In this document: one piece after another, positions 25,947 to 34,285 of the stretch
How the letters are laid out: each line of letters opens with the position of its first letter
Position numbering within the stretch: position 1 is the stretch's first letter
Source of the DNA: Bradyrhizobium japonicum USDA 6
GTDB lineage: Bacteria > Pseudomonadota > Alphaproteobacteria > Rhizobiales > Xanthobacteraceae
Direction: 5' to 3'
DNA: 64,000 nt
Assembly (NCBI RefSeq): GCF_000284375.1
Contig: NC_017249.1
Location: 6,054,001 to 6,118,000 of the forward strand
The notes under the pieces: model-generated
Told to the model about the DNA's origin: nothing
What the model saw: only the letters and a program-made list of their open reading frames with translations
The model's database searches: none
Made by a program: the position numbers and the translations under genes

Positions 25947-26924
25947 ATGCTGGGTTTGAACAAGACAATCGGCGGTTTGATGCTGGGCGCCGGCCTGCTG
26001 CTGGGCGGCGCCGCGCAGGCCGCCGACAATTACCCGAGCAAGCCGGTCCATATCCTTGTGCCCTATGCGGCGGGCGGCGCCGTCGACGTGCTCGCGCGTA
26101 CGCTCGGCCAGGCGCTGGCGAAGACCTGGGGTCAGCAGCCGGTGATCGACAACCGTCCGGGCGCCGGCGGCATCGTCGCCTCGCAGGCGCTGACGCAGGC
26201 AGCGCCGGACGGCTACACGCTGATCCTGGTCGCGAGCGGCCATCCGCTCAACCAGTTCATCTATCCGAGCGTGCCCTACGACACGTTCAGGGATTTCACC
26301 GCGATCACCGAGGTCGCCTCCTCGCCGCTCGCCATTGTCGTGGCCAAGGACAGCCCCTACAAGACGCTCGGCGATCTCCTCGCCGCCGCAAAGAAGGACC
26401 CGGACAAGCTGTCGTACGGCATGTCCGGCAATGGCACCTCCGCGCATCTCGCCGGCGAGTTGCTCAAATACATGTCCGGCAGCAAGATCGTCGCGATCCC
26501 CTACAAAGGCGGCGCACCGGCGCTGACCGCCGTGATCGCTGGCGAGATTCCGCTCAGCATCAATCCGCTGGCGGAAGCGATCGGCCAGCTCGAAGGCGGC
26601 CCGGTGCGCGCGCTCGCGGTGACCTCGGCCGAACGCTCCAAGGCGCTGCCGAATGTGCCGACTATCGCGGAATCCGGCGTCCCCGGCTACGACGTCTCGG
26701 TCTGGTGGGGCGTTCTTGGACCTGCCAAGATGCCGCCGGAGATCGTGGCGAAGCTCGAGACCGATCTGAAGGCCGCACTGCAGGACGCGAACGTGCTGTC
26801 GACGCTGGGCAAGATCGGCGCCTCGCCGGTCGGCTCTTCCGCCAAGGACTTTGACGCCTACATGCACGCCGAGGCGACCAAGTGGGAGCCGGTGCTGAAG
26901 GCCGCCGACATCCGCGCGCAGTGA
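25947..26924 (+). CDS. Tripartite tricarboxylate transporter receptor (TctC/Bug family)
   Basis: A 325-residue periplasmic receptor with signal peptide ending AAQA-AD (about residue 27). The mature start YPSKPVHILVPYAAGGAVDVLAR, then VIDNRPGAGGIVASQAL, is diagnostic of the Bug family, which binds citrate, aromatic acids such as terephthalate and other carboxylates, often including nicotinate. AAGGAG lies 9 bases upstream. No TctA or TctB gene adjoins it, common for Bug receptors. It is divergent from tetR across the probable operator, so its ligand may be the substrate of the ligI operon. Confidence 0.9.
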   Translation: MLGLNKTIGGLMLGAGLLLGGAAQAADNYPSKPVHILVPYAAGGAVDVLARTLGQALAKTWGQQPVIDNRPGAGGIVASQALTQAAPDGYTLILVASGHPLNQFIYPSVPYDTFRDFTAITEVASSPLAIVVAKDSPYKTLGDLLAAAKKDPDKLSYGMSGNGTSAHLAGELLKYMSGSKIVAIPYKGGAPALTAVIAGEIPLSINPLAEAIGQLEGGPVRALAVTSAERSKALPNVPTIAESGVPGYDVSVWWGVLGPAKMPPEIVAKLETDLKAALQDANVLSTLGKIGASPVGSSAKDFDAYMHAEATKWEPVLKAADIRAQ

Positions 26925-26934
26925 GGCTCGTCAC

Positions 26935-27735
26935 ATGAGAAGCTCTTCCCGGCGATTTGCGCCTACCGCCCTGCTCGCATTTGCAATGATCGGCCTGCTC
27001 GGCGCGCCCGCGCGCGCCGATGGCGAAGCCAGGCTGCTGGCGCCGAGCGGCACGTTGCGTGTCGGCATCTATCCGGGCAGCCCGACCTCGATGGTGACGG
27101 ATGCCGCCGGCAAGCCGCACGGCCTCGCCTACGATCTCGGCGGCCAACTGGCCAAGCGGCTCGGCGTGAACGTCGACTATGTCAGGTTTCAGCGCGTCGC
27201 CGACATCGTCAGCGCGATCCATGATGGCCAGGTCGACTTTACCGTGACCAACGCCACGCCGGCCCGCGCCAACGAGGTCAGCTTCAGCCAGCCCGTGCTG
27301 GCGATCGAGCTCGGCTATCTCGTCCCGGCGAACTCGCCGATCAGAGAGATCGAGGACATCGACAGACCGGGCGTGAAGATCGGCGTCACCAAGGGCTCGA
27401 CCTCAGAACGGAAGTTGCCGGCGAAGTTCAGGAGCGCGACCATCGTCCCCGCTGAAAGCGTCAAGGTCGCCACCGCCATGTTCGGCCGCGGCGAGATCGA
27501 CCTCTACGCGACCAACAAGCCGACGCTGTTCGAGATGTCCGACCAGATGCCGGGCGCGAAAATTCTCGACGGCAATTGGGGCGCCGAGCATATGGCCATC
27601 GCGATCCCCAGGGGACGCGAGGACGCTCTCCCCCTGCTCAACCGCTTCGTGACGGACGAGCAGTCGTCCGGCGCGCTGGACACGATCCAGCAGCAGGCGG
27701 GCCTGCGCGGCGCAACCAAGGCGACGCGCGAGTAG
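26935..27735 (+). CDS. Family 3-type substrate-binding protein
   Basis: A 266-residue periplasmic binding protein with a signal peptide ending ARA-DG (about 29). The mature part LAPSGTLRVGIYPGSPTSM, then GLAYDLGGQLAKRLGVNVDYV, is typical of the SBP_bac_3 fold for amino acids and small organic acids. It lies 10 bases after the TctC-like gene and is likely co-transcribed. No ABC permease is nearby, so it is an orphan receptor or a signalling component. Confidence 0.82.
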   Translation: MRSSSRRFAPTALLAFAMIGLLGAPARADGEARLLAPSGTLRVGIYPGSPTSMVTDAAGKPHGLAYDLGGQLAKRLGVNVDYVRFQRVADIVSAIHDGQVDFTVTNATPARANEVSFSQPVLAIELGYLVPANSPIREIEDIDRPGVKIGVTKGSTSERKLPAKFRSATIVPAESVKVATAMFGRGEIDLYATNKPTLFEMSDQMPGAKILDGNWGAEHMAIAIPRGREDALPLLNRFVTDEQSSGALDTIQQQAGLRGATKATRE

Positions 27736-27827
27736 CTCGCGGACGTGGGTGACGTGTCCTGCCGCCCTGCCCAATACGGTATTCCCTCAATGCAACCGTC
27801 GCCGAATTGCGCTAATTTGCGTCGATC

Positions 27828-29078
27828 ATGACTCGACGTACCGGCAGCGCCGATCTCCCTCTCCATACCGGACGGGTTCCGCCGTGGCTGGCAAGCCGCA
27901 TGGCCTCGCTGGGGGCGATCGTCACGCAGGCGATCGTGCATCATTACGGCCGCGATGCCTTCCTCCAGCGGCTGTCGCATCCGTTCTGGTTCCAGTCATT
28001 CGGCGCCGTGATGGGGATGGACTGGCATTCCTCGGGCATCACGACCTCCGTGATCGGCGCCCTGAAGCGCGGGCTCGGCCCGCTTCAGGATGAGCTCGGC
28101 ATCTATGTCTGCGGCGGCCGCGGCCAGCATTCGCGCAAGACGCCTGACGAACTGTTGCAGCTCGGCGATCGCGTCGGCTTCGACGGCGCGAGCCTCACGC
28201 GAGCCAGCCGCCTGGTCGCAAAGGTCGACAGTGCCGCGGTCCAGGACGGTTTTGATCTCTATCTCCACGGTTTCTTCGTCACTGCCGACGCCAAATGGAC
28301 CGTGGTGCAGCAGGGCATGAACGGCGACAAGCGGCAGGCCCGCCGCTATCACTGGCATTCCGAGGCGCTGAAGAGTTTTGTCGACACGCCGCATAGCGCG
28401 ATCGACGGCCCGCAGCAGGGCGAGATCGTCAATCTCACCGATCACCGCGCCGATGTCTCGCGCGCCGCGCAGCTCGAACTGTTGAGCGGTCTCGGCCCCG
28501 ATCGCATCCTCACAGAATTCGAACGCTTCGTTGGGACTGCGCCCGAGCCGGCGCAGGCGATGCTGCCGCATCTGATCATGCCCGCGCATCATGATGTCCG
28601 GCCCAAGGACGTGTTCGCACGCCGCCTGCACGGTACGCTGGCCGCCGCGGCCGAACGCGGCCCGGTCGATTTTCCGGAATTGCTGCTGACGCCCGGCGTC
28701 GGTGCGCGCACCGTGCGCTCGCTGGCGATGGTCGCCGAGGTCGTGCATGGCGCGCCCTATCGCTTCAACGATCCCGCGCGCTTCTCGCTCGCCCATGGCG
28801 GCAAGGACCGGCATCCCTACCCCGTCCCGATCAAGGTCTATGACGAGACCATCCGTGTGCTGAAGGGCGCGATCCAGAACGCCAGGCTCGGACGCGAAGA
28901 GGAGATGCAGGCGATCAGGCGCCTCGACGATCAGGCGCGGCGGCTGGAGCGGACTGCGAGCGGTCCGTCGGTCGAGGCCTACATCGCCGGAGAGCGTGAA
29001 GCCTCGCCCGATCTCGACGGCCGCTCCGTGTTCGGCTGGGAGCGCGATGTCGTGGCGTCGCGGAAGTCGACGGGCTGA
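27828..29078 (+). CDS. DUF763 protein with helix-hairpin-helix-like motif
   Basis: A 416-residue protein of family DUF763. The N-terminal GSADLPLHTGRVPPWLASRM and the later GVYVCGGRG-like segment (here LGIYVCGGRGQHSRKTPDEL) are conserved in the family, and LLTPGVGARTVRSLAMVAEVVHG looks like a helix-hairpin-helix, suggesting DNA binding. The function is unknown; some DUF763 genes are found near DNA repair functions. No ribosome site is obvious, but the conserved N-terminus supports this start. Its last 100 bases overlap the end of the convergent P450 gene. Confidence 0.8.
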   Translation: MTRRTGSADLPLHTGRVPPWLASRMASLGAIVTQAIVHHYGRDAFLQRLSHPFWFQSFGAVMGMDWHSSGITTSVIGALKRGLGPLQDELGIYVCGGRGQHSRKTPDELLQLGDRVGFDGASLTRASRLVAKVDSAAVQDGFDLYLHGFFVTADAKWTVVQQGMNGDKRQARRYHWHSEALKSFVDTPHSAIDGPQQGEIVNLTDHRADVSRAAQLELLSGLGPDRILTEFERFVGTAPEPAQAMLPHLIMPAHHDVRPKDVFARRLHGTLAAAAERGPVDFPELLLTPGVGARTVRSLAMVAEVVHGAPYRFNDPARFSLAHGGKDRHPYPVPIKVYDETIRVLKGAIQNARLGREEEMQAIRRLDDQARRLERTASGPSVEAYIAGEREASPDLDGRSVFGWERDVVASRKSTG

Positions 29079-30286
29079 CTGTCCACCGGGACGACCGGCA
29101 ACTCCGCGATGGCACGCATGCCCGGCCGCTTGCGCCAGTGGATTTGCGCGGGATCGACGGCAAGACCGAGCTTCGGCCATCGCGCAAACAGCGCCTCCAG
29201 CGCACAGGCCGCCTCGATCCGTGCGAGCTGATGGCCGAGACAGAAGTGAATTCCCGTTCCGAACGAGATGTGGCGGTTCGGCTTGCGCGTGAGGTCGGGC
29301 CGCTCGGGCTGGTCATGCACCGCCGGATCCATATTCGCCGCGGCGAGCATGACCATGACGCGATCGCCCTTTTTCAGCGGCACGCCCGCAAGCTCGATAT
29401 CCTGCCGCACATAGCGCGGCTTGGAAAACTGCACCGGTGACACGAAGCGCAAAAACTCCTCGACCGCGAGCCCGATGCGGCTCCGGTCTTGCTCCAGCCA
29501 ATCGCGCAAGCCCGGATTTCTGAGAAGCTCGTAGACCGAGCCGCTGATCAGATGCGTCGTGGTCTCCGATCCCGCCGCGAGCAGCAGGAACACCATCGAC
29601 ACCATTTCGTCCGGCGTGATCTGGCCGCCCTCACGTTCGACCTGAACCAGCTCCGCAATCAGGCCCTCGCCGCCCTGCACGCGTGCGACCTGCAACTGCT
29701 GTTCGAGATAGGCGCGCATCTTGCGAAACGCGAGCAGCAGGCGGAAGAAGCTGACGACATTCGTCAGCGACGACATCTTGTTGGCCCAGGCGATGAAGCG
29801 CGGACGATCGGCCGCAGGCAGGCCCAGCAACTCGCAGATCACGGACACCGGCAGGATGCGGGCGTAACGCTGGACGAGGTCGGCGGGGCTGCCATCGGCA
29901 AACAGGTCGTTCGCCAGGCCGTCGGCGATGGCGCGAATGCGTGGCTCCATCGCCACGATCGCGCGGCGACGAAAAGCCTCGTCCACGATGCTGCGCAGCC
30001 TCGTGTGATCAGGCTCGTCCATCGTCAGCATGTTGTTGGCGATGGTGGTAACGAGTTTTGGCATCCACCAGCGCAGGCCGGCGACTTTGCCGTCCCCCTT
30101 GCGCAGCGTGAAGGTGGTGCCGTCCTTCAGGACCTGCGCCGTGGCGTCATGGGTCGTGGTGATCCAGACATCGCCGACCAGAGGAAATCGCGTCGCGACC
30201 ACGGGGCCGGACGCGCGCAGCGCCGCGATCGCCTCGGGCGGATCGCGGAAGAAGGCCTCGCTGGTGAAATCGAGGCGCGGTGTCAT
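28979..30286 (-). CDS. Cytochrome P450
   Basis: A 435-residue bacterial class I P450, soluble and without a membrane anchor. The I-helix oxygen motif is AAGSETTTH (about 237-245), the ExxR motif E277-R280, and the haem loop FGTGIHFCLGHQLAR with axial Cys-349. It needs a ferredoxin and a reductase; an Fpr-type reductase gene lies 0.5 kb upstream in the same direction but no ferredoxin gene is in the window. The C-terminal 30 or so residues are low-complexity (SRSQPNTERPSRSGEAS) and lie entirely over the DUF763 gene, so the natural end may have been extended by a lost stop codon. The substrate is unknown. Confidence 0.92.
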   Translation of the reverse strand: MTPRLDFTSEAFFRDPPEAIAALRASGPVVATRFPLVGDVWITTTHDATAQVLKDGTTFTLRKGDGKVAGLRWWMPKLVTTIANNMLTMDEPDHTRLRSIVDEAFRRRAIVAMEPRIRAIADGLANDLFADGSPADLVQRYARILPVSVICELLGLPAADRPRFIAWANKMSSLTNVVSFFRLLLAFRKMRAYLEQQLQVARVQGGEGLIAELVQVEREGGQITPDEMVSMVFLLLAAGSETTTHLISGSVYELLRNPGLRDWLEQDRSRIGLAVEEFLRFVSPVQFSKPRYVRQDIELAGVPLKKGDRVMVMLAAANMDPAVHDQPERPDLTRKPNRHISFGTGIHFCLGHQLARIEAACALEALFARWPKLGLAVDPAQIHWRKRPGMRAIAELPVVPVDSQPVDFRDATTSRSQPNTERPSRSGEASRSPAM

Positions 30287-30375
30287 GGGATCACCGTACT
30301 GCTTGGTGGCGCCTCAACCAGATGGTGTGTACGACGCGACGCGCAAGGGCCGGAACCGCGCGAAAAGAAGAGAGC

Positions 30376-30702
30376 CTATCCGCGCCCCGGCGACCGTTGG
30401 CCGGTCTTGCGCTGCTGCCGGCCGGTGTAGGCGTCCCAATGGCTCCAGCTACCGTTGCTGAGGCTTTGCAGATCGGTGCCGAGGGGGCGGCGGGTGCGCT
30501 TGTCGTGATCGGCGACCAAGCGCTCGGATAGCGAGATCTTGCGCTTGAGTTCCGCAATCGCCTTCTGGGTCTGCCCGTCCCGCTTCGAAGACGCGATCTC
30601 GCCCATCGTGAAGCGCGCGGTCTCCAGCGCCTTCAACTCGGCGCGGTTCTTCTTCAACTGAACCCGGTGCCAGGCGATGTTGCTGTCGCTATCCGCAACC
30701 AT
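30376..30702 (-). CDS. Hypothetical basic protein, 108 residues
   Basis: No family recognised. The protein starts MVADSDSNIAWHRVQLKKN, is highly charged and contains a helical Lys/Arg/Glu-rich middle (RAELKALETARFTMGEIASS; KAIAELKRKISLSERLVADH) compatible with a coiled coil. The C-terminus is basic. GGAG lies about 9 bases upstream of the ATG. It sits between the P450 and fpr genes in the same direction. The function cannot be assigned. Confidence 0.6.
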   Translation of the reverse strand: MVADSDSNIAWHRVQLKKNRAELKALETARFTMGEIASSKRDGQTQKAIAELKRKISLSERLVADHDKRTRRPLGTDLQSLSNGSWSHWDAYTGRQQRKTGQRSPGRG

Positions 30703-30808
30703 GTGGGAACTCCGCTGATTCGTTCCCACAGTGTATCGCGCACGGAATCGGCGCCGCAACGCCCGCCGAACGGCGGAAATACGGTCTTATTGCGCGAAAA
30801 ATCCGCGA

Positions 30809-31582
30809 TCAGTGCTCGGCAAAGGCCTTTTCGACCACAAATTGGGCCGGCTCGCCATGATTGCCCTCAATGAGGCCACGCTCGCCCAGCAACACGCGGG
30901 TGTCAGCGACCAATGCCGGGCTGCCGCAGATCATGACCCGGTCGTGGGCGGCTTCCAGCGGCGGCAGGCCGATATCGGCGAACAGCTTGCCCGAGGTGAT
31001 GAGGTCGGTGATGCGGCCGCGGTTGCGGAAGGGATCGCGGGTCACGGTCGGGTAGTAGATCAGCTGATTGCGGATGTACTCGCCGATCAGTTCGTCCTTC
31101 GGCAGCGTCTCGGTGATCATCTCGCCATAGGCGAGCTCCTTCACATGCCGGCAGCCGTGCAGCAGCACGACCTTCTCGAACCGCTCATAGGTCTCGGGGT
31201 CCTTGATCACGCTCAGGAACGGCGCGAGGCCCGTGCCGGTGCCGATGAGGTAGAGGTTACGGCCCTCTTCGAGATTGTCGATCACCAGCGTGCCGGTGGC
31301 CTTGCGGCTCACGATGATCTCATCGCCTTCCTTCAGATGCTGGAGGCGCGAGGTCAGCGGACCCTCCGGCACCTTGATCGAGAAAAACTCAAGCGTGTCC
31401 TCGTAATTGGCGCTGGCGACGCTGTAGGCCCGCAGCAGCGGCTTCTCGCCGACCTTGAGCCCGATCATGGTGAATTCGCCATTGCGGAAACGGAAGGTCG
31501 GGCTGCGGGTGGTCTTGAAAGAGAACAGCGTGTCGGTCCAGTGGTGGACGCTCAAAACGCTTTCCTGATTGAAATTGCTCAT
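30809..31582 (-). CDS. fpr: Ferredoxin/flavodoxin-NADP+ reductase, bacterial Fpr type
   Basis: A 257-residue flavoprotein. The FAD motif RAYSVAS (51-57), the pyrophosphate-binding GTGTGLAPFLS (114-124) and the C-terminal FVVEKAFAEH are typical of subclass I/II bacterial Fpr, which passes electrons from NADPH to ferredoxin. AAGGTGAG precedes the start. It is divergent from the enamidase gene, and the shared promoter has two copies of the palindrome also found at the hydroxynicotinate reductase and nicAB promoters. The most likely job is to supply reduced ferredoxin to the 6-hydroxynicotinate reductase; serving the nearby P450 is an alternative. Confidence 0.9.
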   Translation of the reverse strand: MSNFNQESVLSVHHWTDTLFSFKTTRSPTFRFRNGEFTMIGLKVGEKPLLRAYSVASANYEDTLEFFSIKVPEGPLTSRLQHLKEGDEIIVSRKATGTLVIDNLEEGRNLYLIGTGTGLAPFLSVIKDPETYERFEKVVLLHGCRHVKELAYGEMITETLPKDELIGEYIRNQLIYYPTVTRDPFRNRGRITDLITSGKLFADIGLPPLEAAHDRVMICGSPALVADTRVLLGERGLIEGNHGEPAQFVVEKAFAEH

Positions 31583-31637
31583 CTCACCTTCCCTGTCGCT
31601 TCCAATGCGGTTTTCGAGGCGGGGCAGCTATGCGTCG

Positions 31638-31663
31638 TTTGTACACGATCATTCGTGTACTAA
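31638..31663. promoter_or_regulatory. Double palindromic operator between fpr and the enamidase gene
   Basis: Two copies of a TTYGTRTACNAA-type palindrome face each other: TTTGTACACGAT at 31638-31649 (complement ATCGTGTACAAA, one mismatch) and TTCGTGTACTAA at 31652-31663. Together they form a perfect GTACACGA-TCAT-TCGTGTAC inverted repeat. They lie 56 bases before fpr and 79 before the enamidase. The same motif occurs at 42593 and 42746. Confidence 0.7.
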
Positions 31664-31741
31664 TGAATAATCCTGCTTGCTCCCGGGGTCAAGGCTGCCC
31701 AAGATCGCGAGCGTTGCAGTTAGGAACAAGGAGCCCCTTCC

Positions 31742-32938
31742 ATGGCGCATGACGCCCCCCAGGCCACCGGACCCTCGAAGCTCGTGATCCGGAATATCGG
31801 CCTGATCCTGTCCGGCGCCCTGGAAAAGCCGATCCTGGACGGCGACACCATCGTCGCCGAGAACGGCAAGATCACCGCCATCGGCCGCTTCAAGGACCTC
31901 AACACCGAAGGCGCGACCACCATCGTCGAGGCCAACGGCACCACGGTCGCGCCGGGCCTGATCGACAGCCACGTTCACCCTGTCGCCGGCGACTGGACGC
32001 CGCGCCAGAACCAGATCGGCTGGATCGACAGCAATTTGCACGGCGGCGTCACCACGATGATCTCCGCCGGCGAGGTTCACATGCCGGGCCGCCCGCGCGA
32101 CGTCGTCGGGCTGAAGGCGATGGCGATCTTCGCACAGCGCGCATTCTGGAATCTGCGCCCGGGCGGCGTGAAGGTTCACGCCGGCGCACCGGTGATCGAA
32201 TGCGAGATGGTCGAGGAGGATTTCAAGGAGTTGGCCGCCGCCGGCGTCAAGCTGCTCGGCGAGGTCGGCCTCGGCGGCGTCAAGGACGGCCCGACGGCGC
32301 GCAAGATGGTCGGCTGGGCCCGCAAATACGGCATCCAGAGCACGATCCACACCGGCGGCCCCTCGATCCCAGGCTCCGGCCTGATCGACAAGGACGTGGT
32401 GCTGGAGGCCGACACCGACGTGGTCGGCCACATCAATGGCGGCCACACGGCGCTGCCCGACGACCAGATCCGCTGCATCTGCGAGGGCTGCAAGCGCGGC
32501 CTCGAGATCGTTCACAACGGCAATGAGCGCTCGGCCCTGTTCACGCTGCGCATCGCGCGCGAGATGGGCGACCTGCACCGCGTCATCCTCGGCACCGACG
32601 CCCCCGCCGGCTCCGGCGTGCAGCCGCTCGGCATTCTGCGCATGGTCTCGATGCTGTCCTCGCTCGGTGATCTCCCAGCCGAGATCGCGTTCTGCCTTGC
32701 GACCGGCAACACCGCGCGGATGCGTCAGCTCGACTGCGGCCTGATCGAGGTCGGCCGCTCCGCCGATTTCGTCATCATGGACAAGGCCCAGCACTCGCCT
32801 GGCAAGACCATCCTCGAGAGCGTCCAGCTCGGCGACCTCCCCGGCATCGGCATGACCATCATCGACGGCATCGTGCGCACCCAGCGCAGCCGCAACACGC
32901 CGCCGGCCGGCCGGGTGCCGGAGATGGTGGCGAAGTGA
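31742..32938 (+). CDS. Enamidase (6-oxo-1,4,5,6-tetrahydronicotinate hydrolase-like)
   Basis: A 398-residue amidohydrolase. Zn ligands include HxH in GLIDSHVHPVAGDW (H77, H79), IHTGGPS and the catalytic-type Asp in ILGTDAPAGSGV. The segments VVGHINGGHTALPD and LEIVHNGNE are as I know them in enamidase, which opens the ring of 1,4,5,6-tetrahydro-6-oxonicotinate to 2-formylglutarate plus ammonia in Eubacterium barkeri. AAGGAG precedes the ATG. The same cluster encodes the reductase that would make its substrate, which strongly supports the call. General dihydroorotase-like amidohydrolase is the fallback. Confidence 0.85.
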   Translation: MAHDAPQATGPSKLVIRNIGLILSGALEKPILDGDTIVAENGKITAIGRFKDLNTEGATTIVEANGTTVAPGLIDSHVHPVAGDWTPRQNQIGWIDSNLHGGVTTMISAGEVHMPGRPRDVVGLKAMAIFAQRAFWNLRPGGVKVHAGAPVIECEMVEEDFKELAAAGVKLLGEVGLGGVKDGPTARKMVGWARKYGIQSTIHTGGPSIPGSGLIDKDVVLEADTDVVGHINGGHTALPDDQIRCICEGCKRGLEIVHNGNERSALFTLRIAREMGDLHRVILGTDAPAGSGVQPLGILRMVSMLSSLGDLPAEIAFCLATGNTARMRQLDCGLIEVGRSADFVIMDKAQHSPGKTILESVQLGDLPGIGMTIIDGIVRTQRSRNTPPAGRVPEMVAK

Positions 32939-32966
32939 CGCAGCCTCGCAGGCATTGAACAAGTCT

Positions 32967-32994
32967 GCTGCCTGCTGCGTCTAACGCAGGCAGC
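32967..32994. other. Hairpin after the enamidase gene
   Basis: A perfect 9-base inverted repeat, GCTGCCTGC and GCAGGCAGC, with a 10-base loop, 28 bases after the stop codon. There is no T-run behind it, so it is not a classic intrinsic terminator, but it may stabilise the 3' end or act with Rho. Confidence 0.4.
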
Positions 32995-33035
32995 CCTCGG
33001 CGGCGGCAGTTCATTGCTGGACCATCGAGGGAGAC

Positions 33036-33725
33036 ATGAAAAACTCATCGCGAATAGCCGCTGGCGTTGCTGGCGCGGTAGCGGGCTATGTCGCGACCTT
33101 TGTGCTGTTCTCCCTGCTCGATTTCGGCAACCGCGCAGACCCGATCACGTCGGGTCTGTTGGGGCTGTTCTTCTACTCCCCCGTCGGCGCGATCGCCGGT
33201 GCGATGCTCGCCAGCTGGCTGGTGACGCGTTCAGGCAGGGACGCAGGCAATGGCAGCGTCGCGCGCAACAGCCTGAAGTCGCTTGGCATCGTCGTCCTGC
33301 TCTGCGCCGCCGGTATCGGCATCTACATTGCCTACGCGTATGCGACGGCGACGCCCTGGCTCAACCCGAACGGCAACAATCCCCTGCTCGCGTTCGAGGT
33401 TCGCTTTCCGGCCGGCGTAACGGTGCCGGCGTCAGCGCAAGGCATCACCATTGAATTGCAGACCGACCTCAACACCATGCCGGGCGAAGTGACCCCCGCC
33501 GCCTTCTATCGCGATGGCGATCAATCTGTCATCGCGGGCGAGGTCGAACTGGCATTCCGCACCTCGCACCGGCAACTCGCCGTCACCATCCAGGACCAGC
33601 CGAGCCGGATCTATCCGATCGATCTGACAGCCAGGGCACCGCATACGCCGGAATTCGGCACGTGGCGGCGACTCACGGATGGCAGCGAAATCCGCTATCG
33701 CGCCAAATGGCCGGGGAAGACGTAA
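33036..33725 (+). CDS. Hypothetical membrane protein, 229 residues
   Basis: No family recognised. Three hydrophobic segments (about 6-27, 39-62 and 83-103) are followed by a soluble C-terminal beta-rich domain of about 120 residues, probably periplasmic, with VRFPAGVTVPASAQGITIEL and GEVELAFRTSHRQLAVTIQD. It follows the enamidase by about 100 bases; co-transcription is possible, but nothing in it suggests a nicotinate role. Codon use is normal. Confidence 0.65.
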   Translation: MKNSSRIAAGVAGAVAGYVATFVLFSLLDFGNRADPITSGLLGLFFYSPVGAIAGAMLASWLVTRSGRDAGNGSVARNSLKSLGIVVLLCAAGIGIYIAYAYATATPWLNPNGNNPLLAFEVRFPAGVTVPASAQGITIELQTDLNTMPGEVTPAAFYRDGDQSVIAGEVELAFRTSHRQLAVTIQDQPSRIYPIDLTARAPHTPEFGTWRRLTDGSEIRYRAKWPGKT

Positions 33726-33729
33726 GAGA

Positions 33730-34119
33730 TCAGCGCTTTTTCGCGATCTCACAACGCACATAGGTCTGGCGCTTGGCCTGCCCGACCGGTCCGTTCTGCA
33801 TCACCAGCCTGCCGTCCGCCGCGATGGACAGACGCGGATTGGAGCGAAACTTCTCGCCCTCGCCTTCGCAGGCAAGCCGCATCTTCCAGCTTTGCTTGCC
33901 GTCTGCGGTGATCTCGCCGGCGCGGCAGCGCGTCTCGTACCAATAAAGGCGGTTGCCGCCCTCGATGCTCATCCGGTTGGCACTGTCCTGATCGCGGCAG
34001 TCTTTTTTGGTCGACGCCCAGAAGCCCTCGTAGGGTTGCGCCGCCCAGGCGGGGGCACATTCGCCCGCCAGCGCCGCAGCAAGACTCAGAACCATCGCAA
34101 ACTGCGTCGCCACGCCCAT
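33730..34119 (-). CDS. Hypothetical secreted protein
   Basis: About 129 residues from the chosen start MGVATQFAMVLSLAAALAG, with a signal peptide ending near AWA-AQ. The mature part has three to four Cys (KKDCRDQDS, TRCRAG, LACEGEGE, YVRCEIA), likely forming two disulfides in the periplasm. The family pattern YEGFWASTKKDCRDQDSA is common to small rhizobial hypothetical proteins. It converges with the preceding membrane protein (4 bases apart). Function unknown. Confidence 0.65.
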   Translation of the reverse strand: MGVATQFAMVLSLAAALAGECAPAWAAQPYEGFWASTKKDCRDQDSANRMSIEGGNRLYWYETRCRAGEITADGKQSWKMRLACEGEGEKFRSNPRLSIAADGRLVMQNGPVGQAKRQTYVRCEIAKKR

Positions 34120-34182
34120 ATCGGAAGACCTCGACAAACCCATTATCGAGGTTAGTCGCCAGTCCCCGCAGCTTGTTCAACT

Positions 34183-34278
34183 GCCGTAGGGTGGGCAAAG
34201 CGTAAGCGTGCCCACCGGTCTTCCCCAAGCCGCAGAGAAGGTGGGCACGGCGCTTTGCGCCTTTGCCCACCCTACGGC
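34183..34278. repeat. Palindromic intergenic repeat, 18-bp perfect outer arms
   Basis: GCCGTAGGGTGGGCAAAG at 34183-34200 is exactly reversed at 34261-34278, and an inner GCGTGCCCACC/GGTGGGCAC pair nests within it. The whole folds into a long hairpin between two leftward genes. Repeats of this type are scattered between genes in Bradyrhizobium-like genomes. Confidence 0.85.
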
Positions 34279-34285
34279 ACCTTAC

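Noticed and set aside
25122..26867. A continuous 581-codon leftward frame covering tetR and the complement of the TctC-like gene
   Set aside because: Only the last 236 codons read as a TetR protein; the rest is the antisense of a clear rightward gene with its own signal peptide and ribosome site.
32967..32994. Intrinsic terminator after the enamidase gene
   Set aside because: The stem is good but no T-run follows, so it is listed only as a hairpin.
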